Shown here in pieces: positions 6,564 through 12,819 of a stretch of DNA of 27,627 nt. Source of the stretch: Gammaproteobacteria bacterium (lineage in GTDB: Bacteria > Pseudomonadota > Gammaproteobacteria > Steroidobacterales > Steroidobacteraceae); the NCBI GenBank assembly GCA_028293725.1, contig JAQGOE010000005.1, positions 1-27,627 of the forward strand, written 5' to 3'. The first letter of the stretch is position 1, and each line of letters starts with the position of its first letter. The position numbers and the translations under genes were made by a program. The notes under the pieces were generated by a model. That model ran no database searches, was not told where the DNA came from, and saw only the letters and a list, made by a program, of their open reading frames with translations.

Positions 6564-9530
6564 CTAGAACTTATACCTCAAGTTCAGGTTCACCTCGCGC
6601 CCGAAAATGGGGCGGGCCATCTCGAAGTTGTTGGCGATACCGCTGCCCGAGCCGACCGCGATGCGTGCGTTACCCTCGGTGAGGCCGATCTGGTTGGTGA
6701 GATTCGTGCCTTGCAGACGCACTTCGAAATTGTGTCCGATCTCGGCTACCGCGCCGGCATCGAGAGTGTAGTACGCCGGCAGGACCTCCTGGTTGGCGAT
6801 ATCCGAATAACGCACGCCGATATGGGTGTAGGTCGCGAAGAAGCGCAGTCCACCGAAGTCCATCGGCAGCGTGTAGGCCGGCGTAATACGGAATTGCAGG
6901 CGGGGCTGCCGCTGCAACTCGAGGCCCGTGTAGTCGCCACCTCCAGAGGTCGCCGACGTGTAGCTCGTGTACACGGCGTGCTGCCAGTTTCCGCTCACGT
7001 CGACACTCACCGGCGGGATCGGGTGCCACTGTCCTTCGAGGTTCAGGCCGTAGGAAGAGGCGCCATACGTTGCGGTAACGTTTTGACCCGTAGCCGTGAA
7101 CTGCTGGAACGGCACACCCGAGAACTTGCGGCGGAAGATATCCACCACGCCGTACATCGTCTCCGTCTGGGCACGGTAGCCGATTTCGTAGTTATCGATC
7201 TTCTGCGTCTGCGGCGTACCGCTACGCAGGTCGTCGAAACCAGGGAAGTGCACGCCCTGGTTGACACGCCCGAATACCGCCATGTGCGGCGTCAGCTCAT
7301 AGTTCGCGCCGATGGACCAGGATCCGAGCGTATGGTTGAACTCGGAGCACTCGTTGGCGCCCGAGGTGTCGCAGCTGACTCCCTGGTTGAAGGTGCCGTT
7401 GGGAACGCTGACCCCTTTGTTGTAGAGGTGGCGCGGGTCGTTGTCGAGATCCGTGGCGGTATCGTTCTCGATCGTGCCGTGGTCCTTTTGTTGCTCGATG
7501 CGATAGCCGGCATCGAACAGCCATTGCCCCAGCTTCCAGGAATCGGAGGCGAAGAAAGCGGTGTTCAGGCCGTTCCAGTTCTCATTCAGCGCGAAGAACG
7601 TGGCGCCCAGCAGGCCGGCATTGTTGGTGACGTTGACGCCGTTGTTGAGTGTCAGGTCGATGAGCTGCGCGTTCGGAGTCGCCGTCACCAGCTCGTTGTT
7701 ACCCAGCCACCAGTGGTCGTCGGAGGAGTAAGCCGCGAGGTAACCGCCCAACGTCAGCGTGTTGCCGGGAAAGAGATCGAAGCTGAAGCGCATGTCGTCG
7801 GTGAAGGACTGGATGTGCTTCTGCACGATCCAGAAGCCGAGCGAGGCCACGTAGGAGTTCGGGTTTACTGCCGCTCCGGTGCTCACGAGTGTGGCCGTGC
7901 CGCTGGTGGCCTGGCCGTACGGGCCGGTGATGGCGGTGTTCGCATTGACGGTCGTCGCCTGCTGCGAGATGAAGGATCCCAATGTCTGCGGCGCGAGGTT
8001 GTTGAACAGGCAGTAGCAGTTTACGTCGCCCCCCGTGTACTGCAGCTTGTTGCTGAAGGCCATGGTATCGGTTAGCTGCAGATCGAGATCGTTGCCGAAC
8101 GTGTGCAGATTCGCACCGCGCCCGTCCGCCAGGTCGGCCGTGATCGGCGCCTGGCCCGGGGCTTCCTGCACCGAAATTCCGCGCAGACCATCGCCGGCAA
8201 ACGTGCCGTTGTTGGGATTGAAGCCGGGGAAGGCCGACACGCTCTGGCTCTTGCCGGTCCCCGAGACGGTGACCGGAACGTCGGTGATGAACAGGTTCTT
8301 GTCGTTCAGGACGCGTGCATAGAAGAGGATTTTGCCGTTATCCCATTTATGCGCCAGTGTACCGGTCAATTGTCCGCCGTTGTCCGCGGGAAACTGCGAG
8401 TCGCGGACGCCGCTGGAATAGCGGTAAAAGCCGCCGAGACTGAAGAACCAGTCCTGTGTGACCGGGGCCCCGTAGAAGCCATCGACGCGATAGCCGTGGT
8501 CGGTGCCTACGGTCAGCCCGATGTCCCCGTGGGGATCCGCCGTGCCTTCTCGCAAGATGAAATTCGCGGTCGCACCCAACTGCCCGTTCGAGTATACGAC
8601 GCCGGGGCCGCCTTGCAGGACCTCGGCGCGCTCGATGCTCTCGTCGATGCGGAACAACGAGGAGTTGTCCATGAAGGAAATGTTGCCCGAGGAGGGAAAG
8701 ATCGGCGAGCCGTTGATCTGGTAGGTCACGTAGGGCGCATCGCCGCCGCCGGGGAATCCGGCGAGCTCGATGTTGGCACCCGCCTCGCCGCCGCTCGATT
8801 CGGCCCACACGCCGGGCACGATCTTCAACAGATCGGCGGCGCTCGAGGGGGCGGCGTCACGGATCTCCTCGAGGCTCGCGGTGGTGATCTCGAAGCTGGC
8901 GTCGAGCTTTTTCACGCCACCCGCGGTGGCTGTGCCCGTCACCACTACTTCGTCCAGGGTGTTGGTATTGGCGGCACTGGCATCCACGACCACCGGCGGC
9001 TGGGCGCCCGCCTCGGTGGCGGCCTCCTGTCCGTAAGCGTGGCTGCCGGCCAGGGTCGCGCCGCTGAGCGCGAGCAGGCTGGCAAGTCGCGTGAAGAATC
9101 CTCGATGACTCATGTTGGGGTCCCCCTTGGTGTGTGACTCGTTGTCAGCCGCGCTCGCGTCTGGCTCGGCGGCTGGCGGATCCGGATCGGCGCGGGTCGT
9201 GGTCACGCTGTTTATGGCGATGGTCGTGGCGCTCACCTGTTTGAACGACAGTCCGCTGCCGTCCAGCAGTTTCTTGAGGCCGTCGATGACGGTGAAGTCG
9301 CCGCGCAGACCCGCCGTCTGGTGATGGGCGACCACGGTGGATGAGAAGACCAGGCTGATGTCGGCCTGGCGCGCGAATTCTTTCAACGCGAGCGCGGCGA
9401 CCTGCGATTGGATGTCGAAGTGGCGCAGCGCAGGATCGGCGTAGGCCTGGGTGCAGAGTATTGCCAGGGCCAGGCACACGCCCGTCCGCCGCGCCCAACC
9501 TGCCCGTTGCGCTAAACACACAATTCGCAT
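6564..9530 (-). CDS. TonB-dependent outer-membrane receptor with N-terminal STN signalling domain
   Basis: The 988-residue product starts at ATG 9530 behind the ribosome-binding site GAGGGGAA. Residues 1-31 are a signal peptide ending near TQAYA. Residues about 34-110 match the secretin/TonB short N-terminal (STN) domain, which lets FecA-like transducers signal to a FecR anti-sigma factor. A second hydrophobic, signal-like segment begins with Met140 (SHRGFFTRLASLLALSG, ending HAYGQ). A TonB-box-like DEVVVTG is at 193-199, then a plug domain, then a long beta-barrel ending in NLNLRYKF, the C-terminal aromatic signal for outer-membrane insertion. The receptor would import a large or scarce ligand in a TonB-dependent way. 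The neighbouring sigma/FecR genes suggest surface-signalling control, and coupling to the trehalase-hydrolase suggests a trehalose-containing ligand (inference). It may be translated from either of two starts. Confidence 0.93.
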   Translation of the reverse strand: MRIVCLAQRAGWARRTGVCLALAILCTQAYADPALRHFDIQSQVAALALKEFARQADISLVFSSTVVAHHQTAGLRGDFTVIDGLKKLLDGSGLSFKQVSATTIAINSVTTTRADPDPPAAEPDASAADNESHTKGDPNMSHRGFFTRLASLLALSGATLAGSHAYGQEAATEAGAQPPVVVDASAANTNTLDEVVVTGTATAGGVKKLDASFEITTASLEEIRDAAPSSAADLLKIVPGVWAESSGGEAGANIELAGFPGGGDAPYVTYQINGSPIFPSSGNISFMDNSSLFRIDESIERAEVLQGGPGVVYSNGQLGATANFILREGTADPHGDIGLTVGTDHGYRVDGFYGAPVTQDWFFSLGGFYRYSSGVRDSQFPADNGGQLTGTLAHKWDNGKILFYARVLNDKNLFITDVPVTVSGTGKSQSVSAFPGFNPNNGTFAGDGLRGISVQEAPGQAPITADLADGRGANLHTFGNDLDLQLTDTMAFSNKLQYTGGDVNCYCLFNNLAPQTLGSFISQQATTVNANTAITGPYGQATSGTATLVSTGAAVNPNSYVASLGFWIVQKHIQSFTDDMRFSFDLFPGNTLTLGGYLAAYSSDDHWWLGNNELVTATPNAQLIDLTLNNGVNVTNNAGLLGATFFALNENWNGLNTAFFASDSWKLGQWLFDAGYRIEQQKDHGTIENDTATDLDNDPRHLYNKGVSVPNGTFNQGVSCDTSGANECSEFNHTLGSWSIGANYELTPHMAVFGRVNQGVHFPGFDDLRSGTPQTQKIDNYEIGYRAQTETMYGVVDIFRRKFSGVPFQQFTATGQNVTATYGASSYGLNLEGQWHPIPPVSVDVSGNWQHAVYTSYTSATSGGGDYTGLELQRQPRLQFRITPAYTLPMDFGGLRFFATYTHIGVRYSDIANQEVLPAYYTLDAGAVAEIGHNFEVRLQGTNLTNQIGLTEGNARIAVGSGSGIANNFEMARPIFGREVNLNLRYKF
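9111..9128 (-). promoter_or_regulatory. Internal ribosome-binding site and alternative start within the receptor gene
   Basis: On the minus strand AAGGGGGA (9128-9121) is followed after 7 nt by ATG (9113-9111), in frame with the receptor. Translation from here would give an 849-residue receptor with its own signal peptide but no STN domain. The site is as good as the one at the upstream start. It could mark the ancestral receptor start before an STN module was joined on, or still produce a second form. Confidence 0.5.
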
Positions 9531-9542
9531 TGTTCCCCTCTA

Positions 9543-9562
9543 CAGGCCCTGAAAAGGGCCTG
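9543..9562 (-). promoter_or_regulatory. Perfect hairpin in the leader of the TonB receptor gene
   Basis: CAGGCCCT (9543-9550) and AGGGCCTG (9555-9562) form a perfect 8-bp stem with a 4-nt loop. Read on the receptor strand the loop is TTTC; on the other strand it is GAAA. The hairpin ends 2 nt before the ribosome-binding segment GAGGGGAA of the receptor gene. It has no following T-run, so it does not look like a terminator. It could stabilise the mRNA or affect initiation; its role is not shown by the sequence. Confidence 0.5.
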
Positions 9563-9660
9563 GTATTGAGAAGACGGTTGGGGGCAAAAAAAGCACTACT
9601 CCAGCGCGCGAATTAACACGCGCCGGGGGGAAGAGTTGCTGGAAAACGGGTTGAGAGTGG

Positions 9661-9675
9661 TTCCGCGCCGCGGAA
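9661..9675 (-). other. Short hairpin directly after the fecR-like stop codon
   Basis: TTCCGC (9661-9666) and GCGGAA (9670-9675) are exact inverted repeats separated by 3 nt, starting at the base after the anti-sigma gene's TGA. No T-run follows, so it is at most an attenuating or mRNA-end structure. The rest of the 145-nt gap to the receptor holds a 5-bp stem (9606-9610 with 9619-9623) and a run of seven T on the minus strand (9592-9586), but these are too far apart for a standard terminator. Confidence 0.35.
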
Positions 9676-10719
9676 TCAGTGGCGTGGATCGACGTAGACG
9701 ACACCGTCGGCGGTGCGACGAATCGTTACCGGCAGCGCTGCCTGCAGGCCGTCCAGAAATCCCTGCAGATCGTCAGTCTTGAACCGGCCGCCAACCGGCA
9801 AAGTGGTAATGGCCGGATCGGTGATGATGATGGGGGAATCGGTATAGCGCTGAATTTCTGCGATCGCCTCCGCCAGCGGCTCGCTATCGAATACCACCGC
9901 GCCATCGCGCCAAGCCAACTCGCTGGATAACTGCTCGGGGCTCACCGGGATGACGGGATAGTTAGTCGTGGCCGTGGAGAGAGCCTCTCCGGCACTTACC
10001 GCACGGACACGCACAACGGGGATTGAGGCGTCATGCGCACCGGCCGTTGCGTGTGGTTCCGGATTCGGCGCGTCCGGCTGGACCTCGACGCGCCCTTCCG
10101 TCACCAGCACGTCAATGTGCCGGTCCGTGCGGAGGCGGACTTCGAACTCCGTCCCGACAGCGCGGACCACCGCGTCACCGGCGTGTACCAGGAATGGCCG
10201 CGAGCGGTCCGGGGCCACCTCGAAGTGGGCCTCCCCCTTGCGCAGGAATATTTCGCGCGAGCGGCGCCCGATGTTGGTTTCGACGATTGTGTTGGTGTTG
10301 AGCGAGACGAGGGTGCCGTCAGCCAGCACTACATTCCGATGCTGCCCGACTGCGGTGGCCACGACCTGAGTTTCGCTGCCTTTGTTCAGCCAGAGGGTGG
10401 CGCCGACAGCCGCAACGAGTACGGCCGCCGCGGCCGCGAACCACAGCGGCCGACGATGGAGCGCGGCGGCGTGCGGCTCGGCTCCCGTCGCCGGGGGAAG
10501 AGTCTCGGTACTGTGCTGCGCCTCGGTGAGCCCGTCCAGGGCCTCCCAGACTTTCGACAGTTCATCCACCGCGCGGCGATGGCGCGGATCCTGCCGCAGC
10601 CACGCCTCGAACCCTTCCGGGTCGGCGCTCGAGGCGGCTCCGGATTCCATCCGCCAGACCCACGCAGCCGCTTCTTCGTCGATTTCGACGCGCGTGCGTA
10701 ATTTAACGACGTCGCTCAT
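9676..10719 (-). CDS. FecR-family anti-sigma factor / transmembrane signal transducer
   Basis: The 347-residue protein has the FecR plan. A cytoplasmic N-terminal DUF4880-like domain (residues about 13-62, with EEAAAWVWRMESG and FEAWLRQDPRHRRAV) would bind the sigma factor. A single membrane helix lies at about 91-111 (LWFAAAAAVLVAAVG), followed by a periplasmic FecR domain (about 120-235). The C-terminal STN-like domain (about 265-345, with VGGRFKTDDLQGFLDGLQ) would meet the receptor's signalling domain. Its role is to hold the sigma factor until the ligand-loaded receptor signals. The start ATG overlaps the sigma gene stop as ATGA, so the two are translationally coupled. The receptor gene follows 145 nt downstream on the same strand. 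Confidence in the family is high; the regulated ligand is not known. Confidence 0.93.
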   Translation of the reverse strand: MSDVVKLRTRVEIDEEAAAWVWRMESGAASSADPEGFEAWLRQDPRHRRAVDELSKVWEALDGLTEAQHSTETLPPATGAEPHAAALHRRPLWFAAAAAVLVAAVGATLWLNKGSETQVVATAVGQHRNVVLADGTLVSLNTNTIVETNIGRRSREIFLRKGEAHFEVAPDRSRPFLVHAGDAVVRAVGTEFEVRLRTDRHIDVLVTEGRVEVQPDAPNPEPHATAGAHDASIPVVRVRAVSAGEALSTATTNYPVIPVSPEQLSSELAWRDGAVVFDSEPLAEAIAEIQRYTDSPIIITDPAITTLPVGGRFKTDDLQGFLDGLQAALPVTIRRTADGVVYVDPRH

Positions 10720-11300
10720 TCACCGCTCCCGCCGTCTGCGACGCTGCGCAGTGACCGCGAGCGAGCTCTTGTCTCCACAACATCCAACAGGCCCAACTCC
10801 CGCATATAATCCCGGCAGCGCACCAGGCCCTTGGCCACGTGCTTCTCGATGGTGCTCTGAGAGACGCCGAGCACCTCCGAAATCTCGGCGTGCGAGAGTT
10901 TGTGAACCTTACGGAGCACAAATACCCGCCGGCACAAGGGCGGTAACCGCTCGACGGCGGCGCAGAACGACTCGAAGCGACGGCGCGCGTCGGTCTGCTC
11001 ATCCGGCGGCGCCTCAGAAGAATAGACGTTCAAGGACTCGAAATCCGCCATTGTGTCGGTGGCCTGGGTCTTCTGCCGCCGGGCGCGCTCGACCGCCAGG
11101 TTGTGGGCGATCCGGAATAACAAAGCCTTGGGCGACTCGACCTGGAGATAGTCCGGCAGGGCGTAGATGCGGACGTACGTCTCCTGCACCAGGTCCTCGA
11201 TGTCTTCGGCCCCGGACGTCAGCTTCCCCAGGTAGCGATGCAACGCCGCCCGGTGGTGGAAGATCTGATCGAGAAACCAGTCATGCCGCTTTTCCGCCAT
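10716..11300 (-). CDS. ECF (FecI-like) RNA polymerase sigma factor
   Basis: The 194-residue protein is a two-domain sigma-70 factor of the extracytoplasmic-function class. Region 2 (residues about 15-85) holds EDIEDLVQETYVRIYAL and LFRIAHNLAVERAR. Region 4 (about 118-165) holds LPPLCRRVFVLRKVHKLSHA and the helix-turn-helix EISEVLGVSQSTIEKHV. ATG 11300 follows a clear ribosome-binding site, TTGGAGAA. It directs RNA polymerase to a small set of promoters, most likely that of the receptor/trehalase-hydrolase operon downstream (inferred from position). It is the first gene of the minus-strand unit and is divergent from the oxidoreductase at 11411, with 110 nt between. Confidence 0.95.
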   Translation of the reverse strand: MAEKRHDWFLDQIFHHRAALHRYLGKLTSGAEDIEDLVQETYVRIYALPDYLQVESPKALLFRIAHNLAVERARRQKTQATDTMADFESLNVYSSEAPPDEQTDARRRFESFCAAVERLPPLCRRVFVLRKVHKLSHAEISEVLGVSQSTIEKHVAKGLVRCRDYMRELGLLDVVETRARSRSLRSVADGGSGE

Positions 11301-11356
11301 TGGAATTCTCCAACCGGTCCGTTCCCCCTGCCGGCGCTGCGAAGTCTACCCCTTCA

Positions 11357-11385
11357 TTGACGCGCTCGCGACTGGACCGTACCTT
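11357..11385 (+). promoter_or_regulatory. Candidate sigma-70 promoter of the oxidoreductase gene
   Basis: TTGACG (11357-11362, five of six consensus bases) is followed after 17 nt by TACCTT (11380-11385), a weak -10 that keeps the TA...T bases. An imperfect inverted repeat, CGTACCTTC (11378-11386) and GAAGGGTACG (11398-11407), overlaps the ribosome-binding segment and might fold over it. Confidence 0.35.
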
Positions 11386-11410
11386 CGCATGGAAACTGAA
11401 GGGTACGAAC

Positions 11411-12559
11411 ATGGCAAACCTGTCAGGGCTCGAGTTGCGGTCGAAGATCACCTCGGGCGGGAAACTCGAGCTGTCGCTGGAAGAAGTAGCGGTGCCCGCC
11501 CCGGCGGCGGACGAAGTCGTGATCCGCGTCGAGGCGGCGCCGATCAATCCTTCGGATCTGGGCATGTTGCTGGGGCCGGCCGATGTGTCGACCTTCAGCG
11601 CCGGCGGAACGACCGGCCGGCCGAGCGCGACCGCGGTCGTTCCCCAGGGGCGTCTCGCGTTGGTCGCGGGCCGACTCGATCAATCGATGCCGGTAGGTAA
11701 CGAGGGCGCGGGTGTCGTGGTGGCCGCCGGCGCGGACGCGCAGTCGTGGGTTGGACGCCGAGTCGCGACACAGACCTTCGGGATGTATGCGCAATTTCGC
11801 ATTGCCAGGATCGCGAACTGTTTGTTGTTGGCCGAAGGGACCACGTCGAAGCAGGGCGCCTCGGCTTTCATCAACCCGCTGACCGCGCTCGGGATGGTCG
11901 AGACGCTGCGTCGGGAGGGGCACAGTGCGCTGGTGCACACCGCCGCCGCGTCGAGCGTCGGTCACATGCTCAACCGCCTCTGCCACTCCGACGGAATCCC
12001 GCTCGTGAATATCGTTCGCAGTGCACAGCAGGTGGCGGATCTGCGCGGTATCGGCGCGAAATATGTGCTCGACAGTACGAGCGCCGAATTCACCGCGCAG
12101 CTCACGGAGGCGATCGCGGAAACCAACGCAACGCTGGCGTTCGATGCCATCGGCGGTGGCAAGTTGGTCGCAACTATTTTGTCCTGCATGGAGCGGGCGG
12201 TGGCCCGGAAGATGACGAGCTACAACCGCTATGGCTCCTCGACGCACAAGCAGGTCTATATCTACGGTGGCCTCGATACTTCTCCGACCGAGCTCGGTCG
12301 CAACTTCGGCATGGCCTGGGGCGTGGGCGGCTGGCTGATGACCTGGTTCCTGCAGAAGATCGGCTCCCGCGACACACAGCGGCTGCGCGAGCGAGTTGCC
12401 GCCGAGTTGACCACCACGTTCGCCACCAATTACACGGCGGAGATTTCGCTGGCCGAAGCGCTGGCGCCCGCCGTTATCGCGGCTTACAACAAGCGCGCTA
12501 CCGGCGAGAAATACCTGATTACTCCGAACCCGGGCGTTACTGCGAGCCACGGCACCTGA
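11411..12559 (+). CDS. MDR-superfamily zinc-independent oxidoreductase (quinone reductase-like)
   Basis: The protein starts at ATG 11411 behind GAAGGGT and is 382 residues long. The frame stays open far upstream, but that part is antisense to the sigma and fecR genes and is not coding. The N-terminal GroES-like catalytic domain has VPAPAADEVVIRVEAAPINP followed by a glycine-rich NEGAGVVVAAG segment. The C-terminal half is a Rossmann domain with VHTAAASSVGHMLNRLC as nucleotide-binding turn and AFDAIGGGKL as a second typical motif. Neither the catalytic-zinc cysteines nor the structural-zinc cysteine cluster is apparent, so it resembles NAD(P)H quinone oxidoreductases or enoyl reductases rather than alcohol dehydrogenases. 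The nucleotide-binding turn is a variant of the usual AxxGGVG. It stands alone, divergent from the sigma factor; the substrate is unknown. Confidence 0.85.
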   Translation: MANLSGLELRSKITSGGKLELSLEEVAVPAPAADEVVIRVEAAPINPSDLGMLLGPADVSTFSAGGTTGRPSATAVVPQGRLALVAGRLDQSMPVGNEGAGVVVAAGADAQSWVGRRVATQTFGMYAQFRIARIANCLLLAEGTTSKQGASAFINPLTALGMVETLRREGHSALVHTAAASSVGHMLNRLCHSDGIPLVNIVRSAQQVADLRGIGAKYVLDSTSAEFTAQLTEAIAETNATLAFDAIGGGKLVATILSCMERAVARKMTSYNRYGSSTHKQVYIYGGLDTSPTELGRNFGMAWGVGGWLMTWFLQKIGSRDTQRLRERVAAELTTTFATNYTAEISLAEALAPAVIAAYNKRATGEKYLITPNPGVTASHGT

Positions 12560-12560
12560 T

Positions 12561-12589
12561 AAAAAATGGGGCTGCCTCGCGGCAGCCCC
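12561..12589 (-). terminator. Rho-independent terminator, best oriented for the minus strand
   Basis: GGGGCTGCC (12568-12576) and GGCAGCCCC (12581-12589) form a perfect 9-bp GC-rich stem with a 4-nt loop. Read on the minus strand it is followed by A and then six T (12566-12561), a textbook terminator. On the plus strand only TTCAGT follows, so it may also stop transcription of the oxidoreductase gene, ending 8 nt before, but less strongly. The minus-strand gene it served appears to be the remnant at 12609-12734. Confidence 0.75.
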
Positions 12590-12608
12590 TTCAGTACTGT
12601 CAGACGAA

Positions 12609-12734
12609 TTACTTCGAGAAGTCGAACAGATCGAACAAGTCGCTGATGGCCGGCGAGTTCGTCGGCGCATACGGGTTGTTGGACTTCGCCACCGGGTTCG
12701 GGTAGTTGTCCCGGCCAGGCCGCCAGGGTCTCGT
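12609..12734 (-). pseudogene. 3' remnant of a minus-strand gene, possibly a phosphoesterase/phospholipase C-family enzyme
   Basis: About 41 codons on the minus strand end in TAA at 12611-12609, 20 nt before the terminator. The peptide contains PGRDNYPNP, NNPYAPTNSPAISDLFDLFD and ends FSK. This proline/asparagine-rich tail ending in a DLFD-type motif resembles the C-termini I recall for phosphoesterase (phospholipase C/acid phosphatase-like) proteins. The matching-looking stretch stops near 12734, and the histidine kinase begins at 12820, so the body of the gene is missing. The codons look protein-like and the terminator is intact, which argues for recent loss. The family call is tentative. 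Confidence 0.4.
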
Positions 12735-12819
12735 TCCCAAAGCTGTTAATGGTAGTTGCGCATTGTGACGGTTTCTGTATCTGGTTGCCCGAGCTGCATC
12801 GAGGTGGGAGAGTAGGGAC

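Noticed and set aside
6561..9137. Long open frames on the plus strand opposite the TonB receptor (504 and 344 codons)
   Set aside because: They are shadows of a GC-rich gene: valine/arginine/glycine-rich with no domain motifs, while the minus strand has a complete receptor.
9586..9623. Terminator between the fecR-like and receptor genes (5-bp stem plus T7 on the minus strand)
   Set aside because: The stem is short and the T-run starts about 13 nt beyond it, so it does not meet the usual terminator form.
10382..11410. N-terminal extension of the oxidoreductase frame giving a 725-residue protein
   Set aside because: The extension is antisense to the well-supported FecR and sigma genes and has low-complexity arginine/proline composition. 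ATG 11411 has a ribosome-binding site and begins the recognisable domain.
11423..12670. A 415-codon minus-strand frame opposite the oxidoreductase
   Set aside because: It has no recognisable motif and a basic composition typical of antisense frames. Only its neighbouring frame at 12609-12734 shows a protein-like tail.
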